From positions 1,116,001-1,180,000 of the forward strand of contig JAFKAC010000002.1 in the NCBI GenBank assembly GCA_025766275.1: a DNA stretch of 64,000 bases, given 5' to 3'. The notes under the pieces are model-generated. The model saw only the letters and a program-made list of their open reading frames with translations. It did no database searches and was not told the origin of the DNA. Below, piece by piece: positions 1 through 10,000 of this stretch (its first letter is position 1; each line of letters begins with the position of its first letter). This DNA is from Lactarius indigo (taxonomy: Eukaryota > Basidiomycota > Agaricomycetes > Russulales > Russulaceae). Position numbers and translations under genes: made by a program.

Positions 1-648
1 TGGCTCTGGCTCTATAACGTTGACAGTCCACGGATATGGTGGCGCCCGACAAGCCCAGAACAACCAAAAGGATCCCCCTTGTATTACGTCGTACGGGTTG
101 GAAACCGGGCCCTGGTAGAACACGTGCTTTCGAAGCGCCCTGCGCAGGACATGAACGCCAGGGGTGGTTTCCACGTGACTCCCTTGCACGCAGCATTTTA
201 CAAAAGGGACGTCGGGATTGTATGGTTACTGCTGGAGAATGGCGCCGATCTGAATATCCGGGGTTGGCAGGGTCAAACACCTCTACATGGCGCATCGTTT
301 GCAGGTTTCCCTGATGTTGTGCGTTGGCTACTCGACCGTGGCGTAGACGCAGAAGCCCAAGACGGCGCTCAATCGACTGCACTGCACCTTGCAGCATGCG
401 ATGGGCATCTCCAGGTTTCTGAGATACTTCTTGAGCACAATGCTGAGGTCAATGCGAGGGACGATGACGGCTGGGTCCCGTTGCACGTTGCAGCTTTCAA
501 TGGACATCTGGAACTCGCGCGGTTATTATTGAAGCACGGCGGAAATGCGAACGCGCGCAGCCGCTACGGCATGACTCCGTTGAACGAGGCTAAAGAAAAT
601 GGACACACAGAGATGGTTCAACTACTATCCGAGCACGTGAACAGATGA
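1..648 (+). CDS. C-terminal ankyrin repeats of an NLR-like gene (partial at window edge)
   Basis: Open in frame 1 from the first base, so the gene begins outside the window. Five to six ankyrin repeats can be read (TPLHAAF, TPLHGAS, TALHLAA, VPLHVAA, TPLNEAK cores), ending at TGA 646-648. The DNA closely matches the last exon of the Goodbye-NACHT-ankyrin gene at 12359-15905 (here GNRALVEHVLSKRP, there GNRVLTEYVLSKRP). The missing upstream part is therefore probably also a Goodbye-NACHT STAND protein. Such proteins are cytoplasmic signalling NTPases whose repeats sense ligands in fungal non-self recognition; this is family knowledge, and the ligand is unknown. Unlike the paralogue, this copy has no frame break in the repeats. 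Identity as ankyrin repeats is very sure; the upstream domains are inferred. Confidence 0.85.
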   Translation, partial: WLWLYNVDSPRIWWRPTSPEQPKGSPLYYVVRVGNRALVEHVLSKRPAQDMNARGGFHVTPLHAAFYKRDVGIVWLLLENGADLNIRGWQGQTPLHGASFAGFPDVVRWLLDRGVDAEAQDGAQSTALHLAACDGHLQVSEILLEHNAEVNARDDDGWVPLHVAAFNGHLELARLLLKHGGNANARSRYGMTPLNEAKENGHTEMVQLLSEHVNR

Positions 649-940
649 GGGCGTGGAGCTAGGTACCTACATTTTTTCAGGTGACGGTGGTTTATTATAT
701 CACATCCAATTATTTTATCGTAATTTGTCCATTGTCGAGCGATACATTGAAATAAGGCAACTATGGAATTTGCGTGAAGGTCGGATTGTGAGTTGCTACG
801 GCATATGATATATAGCCCAAGAGATGAAATTGCACCCAATGGTCGAGCAAACTGCCTGGCGATCTTGAGATACGAGATGCGGCATGATGATAGGCCCATA
901 TTCGAGATGCCGAAGTCATACAATAGTAGTCACCAGCGCG
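649..940. other. Shared 3' flank, no gene seen
   Basis: AT-richer spacer between the ankyrin stop and the OGG1 relic. It is recognisably similar to 15906-16196 in the second copy of the duplication. No ORF with family resemblance was seen on either strand. Confidence 0.5.
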
Positions 941-2725
941 CTATCTACGTGCCTGTGAAACCCGTCGTCTTTTCTTCACGCGCTCGGCTAGACTGTTTGC
1001 CTCCGCAGGGCTATCATCATCTCGGCGCAGACCCTCTCCTATTAGAGGCATCCTGAGTCTGGACCTGCTTCATACCTCGCTTGCGTGCTGAATGAACTCG
1101 AGCCGAGGAAGAGTCGCCTACAGCTTGGGATGTGGACATATCCCGTTTCCCCGGCGAAGTGGCTGGAGTGATGAGACCACGATCTGAGAATGCCTTCAGA
1201 TTGGAGGTGAATAATACCGAAGACAACGAACAAGTGCGTGTCATTGCCAGTGAGCAGAATGGGAAACTCACTTAATGTGTCCAGCCGGCATAGTCCCCTA
1301 CTATAAGCTGTGGAGTTTCTTACTTGCCGCCTCGTACAACCTGGAAGACATCGCCTGCTTGATCCCAGATACACCGCGGAACCCATAGTACTCCATTGCG
1401 ATCTGGTGAACGTGCGTGTCGACAGGAATCGCCTCAGCCTGCCAAGGCGATTAGGACCTTAGAAACAACCATTCGTACTGTGCATTTCCTGACTTAATCG
1501 AGGCTCATAAGCAGAACGCAGCCTGTGATTTTGCGACTGATAAAACGCAGCAGGCTGGCACCGTTGTCAGAAACAACTGAAGTACCAGGTGCGCGTAAGG
1601 CGACTTAAATACATCGTAAAGAACGTAGGTACTACATGTGAAATCATCAGCACCGATGGTATCTCAGCTAAGTAGAGGGCAAGGGATTGTCCCTGATCAT
1701 GCTCGTAAAGTAAAGTCCAAACTGTATCTAAGGATCGTGATGCAAGACTACACCTCGCGTTTCACTCATGCCCGACGCCGAGGTAACTCGCGCGTGGACG
1801 CACTCTCATTTCAACAGCGACCGACGCCTATTGACTTCAACAGCTCTTCCCGAGCGTCCGCGGTGCCCATACTGCGGAGGGTATCAAGCCACTGTTCGGG
1901 ACCTTCCTTTTCGTGTGCGTTCATGGGCATCATCGCGGTCTTCTGGATAAAATCGGCAGGGTACCCAAATCCAAGAGAGCGGAGATTGTGGCAGCAACAT
2001 CAGGCGTTGAGAGCCGTGATGGTGGAGGGAACGGATGGAAGCTCTCTAGCTCCGGTTCCGGTGTTGTAAGTACAGTTGAGGGACACGATTCGTTTAAACC
2101 AGACGGCGTAGTAGTCCAGTTGTAATTGTCGGCTTGGGGGTGGAATCGACAAGAGAGAGGGAGAATACTGGGTCCAGAGTGATTTCACCACCTTTGTGCC
2201 AGTGATGCGGGCAATGTTGTTGTTCGAAGAGTATATGAATCAGAACGGAGGGGATGTGAGCGAGCTACGCTGAGAAATGCAACTGTAGGAGTGCACGAGA
2301 CGAGATTCTCCCATGGATCCTGTCGGAGCATTCGTATTCCCTCGAACCGTGTCCTCGACTTGCAGAAGACGGGATCACGCTCAGCCCGTTCGCTATACAG
2401 CTTTACGAGGTCCACATCCAGTTGGAAGTAGTCTCTGAGCCACAGCAGCATTTCGACCAACGTTTCAGCATCTCTCGGGGATACAATCCCAGGAGGTATG
2501 GAGATCTCTAAGAAGACAGCGCGGTAGGCGAGGGTATTTCAAGTTGTGGATTGACGAAGGCACACGACGCGATCCTGCAAGCATAGACGGTACTCGTGAG
2601 ACAGGTCGGAAGGCAAAGTGGCGCGTAGAGAGGTATATGGACCAGCAGAAAGACTGGCCACACTTGAGTACTGCTGCGAGAGCTATTGGGAGCGGGAGGG
2701 CATGAATGCCAGGCTGAATCGTCAT
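941..2725 (-). pseudogene. Decayed OGG1 (8-oxoguanine DNA glycosylase) copy
   Basis: Runs parallel to the intact OGG1 gene at 16197-17658, but the coding sequence is scattered over several frames. Recognisable blocks: an N-terminal part near 2510-2725 with a remnant of the gene start at 2723-2725; LLWLRDYFQLDVDLVKLYSE and RMLRQDPWENL at 2270-2450; and the C-terminal tail SVLFTSNLKAFSDRGLITPA near 1130-1230. The helix-hairpin-helix and catalytic segment is split by an insertion of about 284 bp at 1541-1824, and several single-base frame changes are present. The tail after 1050 is also altered. No continuous product can be made even allowing for the introns of the intact copy, so I call it a pseudogene. 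Confidence 0.8.
1541..1824. other. Insertion of about 284 bp in the OGG1 pseudogene
   Basis: Comparison with copy 2 shows extra sequence between gcgactga (1533-1540) and gcgaccga (1817-1824). The intact gene runs straight through here into its helix-hairpin-helix coding region. The near-identical 8-mers on both sides look like a target-site duplication. I found no terminal inverted repeats and no coding sequence in the insert, so its nature is open (small non-autonomous element or filler DNA). Confidence 0.4.
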
Positions 2726-3213
2726 AAGCGAAGCCGAAGCGCTCATCACTGAAGCGCTCAAACCGAATTCCGAGTCCCACGGCACGCTCCGTATGGCCAG
2801 CAATGGTAGTTGTATGCTCGATTTTACGAGAAAAGGAGCACAGAAATCACGGACCAGGGCCAAGTATAACGGAAGGCGATATACTCCTGTGTAGTGTACC
2901 GTCGCAGACTCCTCTTCAAATCGATGTCTATGCCTCAGGCTCGTTGCCTCTGACAATGTCGCTTGACACTCACCCCCATCATCCGCATCTGCGAAGATAA
3001 TGGGTCGCACCGAGATCCTGCGACTCGGGCCTCTGATTCAAACTTAAAAGAGAGTTCATTAGACATTATCAAAACGGGTATGTGCACGGACTCTCACCGG
3101 CGTATCTCATCTATTTTCTCATGACTCGTCATCGCGTCATCTCTCGTCATCCTCTTCTGCTACTGTAAAGAGTCAGGTTCCACGCCCATCCTTACTGAGG
3201 TTTGACTTCGACC

Positions 3214-4980
3214 ATGACCACCGCAGCTAACTTCACGAGCATCCCGACGCTCGACTACGACCTCCTCTCCTTGCCAGGCACCCGCCCGTCCTTCATCCAG
3301 CAGCTGCAAAATGCGCTCATCAACGTCGGCTTTCTCTACCTCGAGCACCTGCCTATACCCACCTCCCTTATTGATGAGGTAGTCGCGTACCTACCTCGCC
3401 TCTTCGCGCTGCCACAGGAACGCAAAGACGCGCTCCGCATGGCCAACTCGCCCCACTTCCTCGGCTACTCCAGTCTCGGCGTCGAGCGCACCAAAGGCGT
3501 CGCGGACCAGCGCGAGCAGTTCGACTTCGCGACATCGCTCGGCGCGGATGATCGCTGGACGTCCGGCGAACCCGAGTACTTGCGTCTGTGGGGTCCGTCG
3601 CAGGTGAGGGTCTCCCATCCACATCCACGCGGGTTTCGTTCCATTCTGTAGAAGCAAGAATAATAATAAATCGTGTTATCGGATGATGATCGCCTGCCCG
3701 AATGTGTAGTGGCCGGAAGAGGAGGACGTGCCTGGGTTCAAAACCGCGTTCGTGCAGTACCTGGCAGCCGTCGAGAACCTGAGCTACGAGTTTGTGCAGC
3801 TCGTGGCGGAGGCACTTGGGCTCGCGCCAGACGGGCTTGCGCGCTTCTTCTACGCGCGCGAGCGTATGCAGCACCGTTCAAAGGTACAGTAGTTAACGCC
3901 AGGCCCAATCACGCAGCCGCTCGACTGATCGCTCACTCGCTACGTTTGCCAGATCGTCAAGTACCCGACACGAGACGAGGTCGCGTCGGAGCAGGGCGTA
4001 GGCCCCCACTTTGACCCCGGCTTCCTGACTTTCGTAAGCTCGCCTCTTTTTTTCGGTGCCTTCTTTCCTTTTCCCTATTCGCTCTGGCTTTGGCGTCGAT
4101 TCCTCCGTTCTTCCAAGAACCCATACATACACATCGGTTTGTGGGGCCACGAGACAATCAATAGCAATTCATTCATTTCGGTCCAATTCAATGAAATGGC
4201 TCATCATCGTTTACTCTAATTCATTGACTTCCTGTACTTGTATGTAGCTGCTGCAGGCGTCGGATCATCCTGGCCTGCAAGTCCAGAATTTGTCTGGGCA
4301 ATGGATCGACGTGCCTCCGCGTCCGTACACGTTCGTCATTAATTTCGGTAAAGGTACGTCTTCCTTCCGTCGTCGTCGTAACGTGTTGGCGGAGCGTGGT
4401 GTGGGTGCATGTGTGCAATCTGTCCTGACCTGACCTTGGGCCGCGGCGTATGCAGGGCTCGAGTCGGTTACGCAGAACCTTGCGCTGGCGACCTCGCACC
4501 GTGTGCTGGCCCCACCTGCAGGCACGTCGCCGCGGTATTCGATTCCGTTCTTCCAAAATATCGCTCAGGAGGTGCGGCTAAGCGAGCACGTGTTGGAGTG
4601 TGCGTCTCGTCTCATCTCGAGATGACAGCTGCTCCGCCTTACGCCTATTTATAGTCCCCCCTGAGGTGCTCAGGCTCAAAGGGCAGCGTGGCCAGCTCGG
4701 CCAGACAGATTGTGAGTTTACCACCATCGTCACTGGGCAATTAGCTGAACGTACGACCTGCAGCAGTGAACTTTAGTGAATATGACAAACTACCGTCTGG
4801 GCAGGTCACCCTTATCAATCGGGTCAAGTACGCACCGCCTGCAGGTCATTAGGGGTGGCTGGATACCAGGCTGACGAGAAGCTTCACAGGAGTCACCCAG
4901 AGGTAGCAGAGAAGCACTATCCCGATTTGTTCAAGCAGTTCTTCCCCTATGGCATGCCAACACATGGCACGGCGTACTGA
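3214..4980 (+). CDS. 2-oxoglutarate/Fe(II)-dependent dioxygenase, isopenicillin N synthase-like
   Basis: Eight exons give 368 aa: 3214-3603, 3710-3883, 3953-4033, 4248-4353, 4456-4599, 4655-4711, 4764-4827, 4890-4980. All have GT..AG borders and the sum is in frame. The start ATG at 3214 lies in an ACCATGACC context. The N-terminal DIOX_N region includes the GFLYLEHLPIP segment. The catalytic jelly roll has the iron ligands H207 and D209 (GPHFDPGFLTF) and H265 (TSHRVLAPP), and the 2OG-binding RxS pair R277/S279 (RYSIPFF). The FPPEVLRLKGQRG and C-terminal YPDLFKQFFPYG segments also fit the fungal members. These soluble enzymes oxidise small molecules using 2OG and O2; the substrate cannot be read from sequence. 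No other biosynthetic gene lies close by, so membership of a secondary-metabolite cluster is not supported. Confidence 0.88.
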
Positions 4981-6639
4981 GAAGTCTTCGTCAAAAGGAG
5001 GGAGATCCATGTGGCGCGGAAGAAAGGAGTGTCGTACCGGTGTTGTACGTGTAACGCGAATGTTGAGTGGGGATTGGCCAATACTCTAAGTAAGAAATTA
5101 AGGTGCTGACAAGTCGAGACATGAGCATATCGAAAGGGTGAGCCGAGAGAACTGAGGTCGGAAATGAAACACAGGTACATAATTGGCCGTGCAGGAGCAC
5201 TGCCCCGGATTAAGCTTGCGGACCCGTCGGTCGAGGCGTCTAAAGTGTGCCGCGGTCCAGATCGTCCACTATAGAGTGTTCCAGAAACTGCTAGATCCCC
5301 CAAAAACTGCTCATGTGCGCGTCGTACGATGCTTGCGGGCACCGATTCGTTGACCTTGTGTGGCAGTTGTACATTCCAAGAGCTTGTTGACGTGCATGGG
5401 TGCCTGAGCGAGTCTCCACATGACCAAGGTCGCGACTCGGCAGGATTAACCAGGTTGACTATGTCGGACCATCGGAGGACAAGAAGGTGACCGGCGCGGG
5501 TACAAGACTTGTGTTGAGAGACTTGCTAAAGCTCATCCGGACATTATAGAGCTCGCTCCACAAGTTCCAAGCCCAAAGGAGGCTGTCACCATTCCCGAAA
5601 GGCGAGCGCCTCACTTTCGTCCTGCTCCCACGGCCGTACCTTCTGGGTGCGAAGCAAATCCGCGCAGACACGGGCAAAAGCCGCTACCTTCTGCTATCGA
5701 AGCGGGTACTGACAACAGTAGAACCGCGTGAATTTATGCCGGCTCCTGCGGACAGCTGGTCGCCAGCATGTAGACGACGGGGTACGATGTCAGCGACCGG
5801 CCAGAGGATGCAACTGCATCCGGAACTCCGCAAGGAAGGACTTCCGCGCCAAGTCCTGGAGACGGCGGTCTGTCACCGGGATTGAAGCTTACTTCAGGCG
5901 ACGAAGACGTCATCAGCTCAAGAAAGACTCTGCTGTTCTCGCCTACGGACCAACTGCTAAAGCCCACACGACGCTTGCCGAGACCGTGCAAGTAGTCCGC
6001 GAATGGGTGTGACCCGGGTCCACCTTCCGCATCTATTGGAACTGTGACTGTCCGCCCGCACCCCCAGTCGACGTTCCTTAACTTGCCAACTGCTGCAGCC
6101 GTGTGTTTGATTCCGGCAGCCCCAGTCTGGGGGTCCGGCATCAGGCACAGGCACACCGCGCAGACCGCCGCACGTCCATCTAGGACATGGACCGGCGCTA
6201 CGAGGTGATGGACGGGATTGCGGCCCTCGGTAACCCTACTGCAGCCTAGCACCGGCAGCTCTGTAAAACTGCTGGGCATCACTCATTCGACCCGCGACGA
6301 CGTACGTCTCGCCAACTCTTCGGCACGTAGCCCCGTCTCGCGACACTGAGGTGGGACTGATGCTGGCACTGGTGCACCTGCTTCGCCTCAGTGCGTGGAC
6401 GTATTCACTGTGCGGAACGCAGGACTAGACCAATCACCGTTTCCCCATGACTCTACTAGAGTCAAGAACTTCCCGTGCTTATGAGTCCATTTGTATATTC
6501 GAAACTCTGTGCGGGACTGCGTTACTGCTTCATTTCCTTTGATATTGTCCAGGAATTACATTTGCGTGCGACATGTACGACAATGTCCAGAGTATACTTA
6601 AGAAGAATAACAAAGATAGAAATGACATGTACTACAATA
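4981..6639. other. Gene-poor stretch, no gene recognised
   Basis: Several medium ORFs exist (for example 5734-6282 on the minus strand and a discontinuous plus-strand frame across 5438-5890), but none resembles a family I know. The minus-strand ORF is GC-rich and compositionally plain. Given the transposase relic just downstream, old transposon debris is the most likely content. Confidence 0.4.
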
Positions 6640-6900
6640 TCGTCATCGTTATCGTCGTCGAATAGACCACCATTGGAAAGGAATGCAAGTTCAATACAAG
6701 CCCGCCGCATGAGTGAGAGCTTTCCTGTTTCTGAAATACGACTATCTTGATGCATGTCTGGAAACGACGGATAGGACGGACGTGACCAGAATGACAAGCC
6801 CCTCTGGACTTGTCATTGCCAAGATATACCGTCCCACTGGGTTCTGGAAAGATACGTGACTATTGGCATCTGGAGGGGAAAATAAAGAAATCATTGCCAC
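6640..6900 (-). pseudogene. Relic of a tnp2-type transposase C-terminus
   Basis: Two minus-strand frames carry SPEGLVILVTSVLSVVS and SRISETGKLSLMRRACIELA followed by an acidic FDDDNDDD end. They align with the end of the CACTA transposase at 37096-37330 (VPEGLVVVSVTSILSVV, GRISDTGRFSLMRHAFIDLA, FDDDDDSM). A frame change separates the two blocks. Only the last 80 or so residues are represented, so this is a fragment left by an excised or deleted element. Confidence 0.65.
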
Positions 6901-7073
6901 TGGATTTTTTTTTTTTTGAATTGGGGTGCATGGCATTGTAATCGGGCTAGTAGTACGAACTAAGTTACAAGGCGGCCGACGGCGCTCGCGGGTGGACTAT
7001 AAGGACAACCGAAAGGTCAGCCTACGGTACAGCTCAACTGTTTTTTTACCCAACGACCTACGGCCAGGATACT

Positions 7074-10000
7074 TCACATATCATCTAACTTCCGATCTGT
7101 AAATACCAGTAATCCGGAGACAGGCGAGGGCCTGGGCATACTGGGGTGAGATGTGACATCTCCGAACACTGGCACTGGCAGACCAGGGGACGAGGGAATA
7201 TCGTCGCTGCTATCTCCCTTGGTCAAGTGCCACTGCTCTAGTAGGAACTGTGCAGTTTCGTAGCATCCACTGGCTAGCGCTAGACCAAACGGAGTCTGGC
7301 TCTGGCTGTCCCTGGCGCATATATTCGCGCCATGAGTAATGAGGAAGTGGATAACTTTCCGTTTTGCACGTATTAATTCCTCGCCGCGTGCAAGATCACT
7401 ATAATCTGGCTACCAGACGGTGTTAACATTCGCTCTACAAAAATGGGTCACGACACAAGTTCGGGACTTACGCATTCCGACACAAGGTGTAGTGGGGTCC
7501 GGAGGTCAACGGTCGTCGAGTTCACATCGGCTCCACGCCCAACAAGGAAGCGCACGATCCCGATATTTCCACATTTCGCGGCCACGTGCAGCGGTGTTTC
7601 GCACCTCTTCGTCCGAGCGCTTACGTCCGCCCCACGCTCAACGAGTAACTCTACAGCGCCGAGGTTCCTACGTTGTGATGCCAGGTGTAATGGTGTTTGG
7701 AGATCCTCTGTCTTCGCGTTCACATCTACTCCATGGTCAACGAGAAACTGCATAACCTCGACGTTTTCATGTTCCGATGCCAGGTGCAAGGGGGTCTCGC
7801 GCTTCTTCGTCTCGGCGCTGACGTTGGCTCCACATCCTACGAGGAAGCGTACAAGTTCCGAGTTGGTGGTTCCCCAACTCAATGCACAGTGAAGCGGGGT
7901 CTCGTTCTCCTTTGTTTCGGCGCTGATATCAGCCCCGCGCTCTACCAGGAGTTGCGCGGCTTCGTAGCATCCGTATAATGAGGCTACGTGCAATGGAGCC
8001 TTGAGATCCTTCGTCTTCGCATTCACATCCGCTCCATTTTCAACCAGGAAGTGGGCAAGTTCGTGGTTATTGTTCAACGAGGCCACGTACAATGGAGTCT
8101 CGAGATCCTTTGTCTTCGTGTTCACCTCTGCTCCGTGTTCTGCCAGGAAGCGGGCGACTTCGTTACTTTCGTATACTAAGGCTGTGTGAAATGGAGTCCA
8201 GAGGTCCTCTGTCTTCGCGTTCACATCCGCTCCATGCTCGACGAAAAACCGTGCAACTTCGAGATTTTGCGATGCTGACGCCATATGCAGAACAGTCTCG
8301 CGCTTCTTTGTCACGGCGCTTATATCCGCCCCAAGCCCAACGAGGAACCGTACGATATCGAGACTTCCACCTCGCGATGCCAGGTGCAACGGAGTCTGAA
8401 GGTTATCTGTCTTCGCGTTCACATCCGCCCCATGCCCGATCAACAGCTTCACAACCTCCGTGCCTTCCCCGATCGAGGCTGCTTCATGTAACGGAGTCGC
8501 ACCAGATTCGTTTTTGGTCCCCGTATTGGCACCATGGTAAAGGAGTAGCCGAATAATTTCCAACATTTCTTTGCTATTTGAAGATCCCCACCCTTGGTCC
8601 TGCAGCTCCGGTAAATCCTGTGCCACCAGGGAAGGTTGATATTGTGATGCCACAATCAACGGAGTTTGATCGTTGTTGTCCCGTGCATTCACATCGGCAC
8701 CACGTTCGAGTAACCATTGCACACCCTTGAGATGAACAGCGAATTGTTCGGTCAGTTGGAGCAGCGGGGTCTTGCCCAGGTGGTCCTGTGTATTGATATA
8801 CACGCTGTGATCTAGTAGGAAACTTGCAAGGTCAAATTGGTCGTTGCGTAAAGCTGCGGCAAGTGCCCGAGAGCTGGCTTCGGTCCATCGATCTTCAGGT
8901 TTCTGCACCATGTTTGAGTGACAATTTCACGAGCTCAAGATATCCCTTCGCCGACATCTCGCTAAGTGGTGTGCGTCTCATAACATAACCAGCATCTCCG
9001 ATACTCGCGTGGGCACCATGCTCGATCAGTAGCTTGGCGATCTCCAAATGCCCATACAACACTGCCGACAACAATGGGGGCCCTTCACGGATATGGGTGG
9101 CATTTATATCCTGTGGTCGTGTAGCTACCAAGTCGACAACCAAGTCCCGGAGACCAAATCTCGCGGCGTAGAATAGGGGTGGTGTAGCAACTTGTGGCGC
9201 ATGTGACGGACGAACCCAGGATATGATCATCCGTTGTTGACTCGTGCCAAACGACTTGTCATAAATCCAGGTCCAGGCCGCGTAATGTTGTTTTTTGAGG
9301 TCAAATAGATGCTGAATGTCATCTTGGATCTGTGGATTCATATCTTCTTGCAGGACATGTATATGCCAGTGGTTAGCGGCATAGATGGCCAAGGGAAAAT
9401 TTAGAATATTCTCTTCGTCGGTGCTATCGTCTAGTCGCAATAAAGCGCAAAGGCAAGCCCGTGCGAGGGTCGCATGGGAGGGTCCCGAGAAAACACGGTA
9501 ACGAGAGATATTCGGTCTTGAACAGGTGAGGCGACTCGACGTCAAGAATTCTTTAACAGAAAAGTGTGAAAATTGGACAATTCGCGATCCGTTGTTGCTG
9601 TCACAGTCGTGGTCATAATTGTAGTCGGAGTTATCGACCACCATAATCAGAGTGGAACACGTGGACAGCACCGCTTCTTCGGCTTCTTCCAGGCGCCATC
9701 CCGTCTCAAGATTTGCAGTCCCTTCCGTACCAAACTCAATTGCAAGAACCTCCGCGAGTTCGTCGACACGAAGAGGGCGGTTGCATGCGATTAAGCACTG
9801 GAAAAGCCGATGGGCGTGCTCCCACTTCTCCTCAGGGATGTCCGATAACGTGCGCTCGTATGTTCCGTCGAGAGTTTCCGGAAGCCTATTCAAAGCGTGC
9901 TGAATGTTGGCCGGAAGGCAGCGACGCAGAGCATCCAGCTGGCAGTATGCCCATCGGAACCTACACAATGCATGAGCGGCGGCAGCGAGGCACAGTAACG

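Larger units (their letters stand above)
1..2860. repeat. Segmental duplication, copy 1 (ankyrin end + OGG1 pseudogene)
   Basis: Matches 15270-17830 in the same orientation over the ankyrin exon, the shared 3' flank (both contain the run agcccaagagatgaaat) and the whole OGG1 gene. The offset is about 15257 bp at the ankyrin stop and about 14920 bp at the OGG1 N-terminus, so copy 1 has gained roughly 340 bp. Similarity fades after the shared tacgagaaaagg near 2830-2845. The left limit lies outside the window. Confidence 0.85.

Noticed and set aside
1638..2125. Plus-strand ORFs over the OGG1 pseudogene
   Set aside because: They are shadows of the minus-strand pseudogene and its insertion, with no family motif.
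3214..4980. Isopenicillin-N-synthase-like gene as the core of a beta-lactam or other metabolite cluster
   Set aside because: It belongs to the broad 2OG oxygenase family. No NRPS, PKS, acyltransferase or P450 lies in the window.
5734..6282. 182-aa minus-strand ORF as a gene
   Set aside because: No family resemblance, plain GC-rich composition and opposing ORFs of similar length over the same bases. Length alone is not support here.
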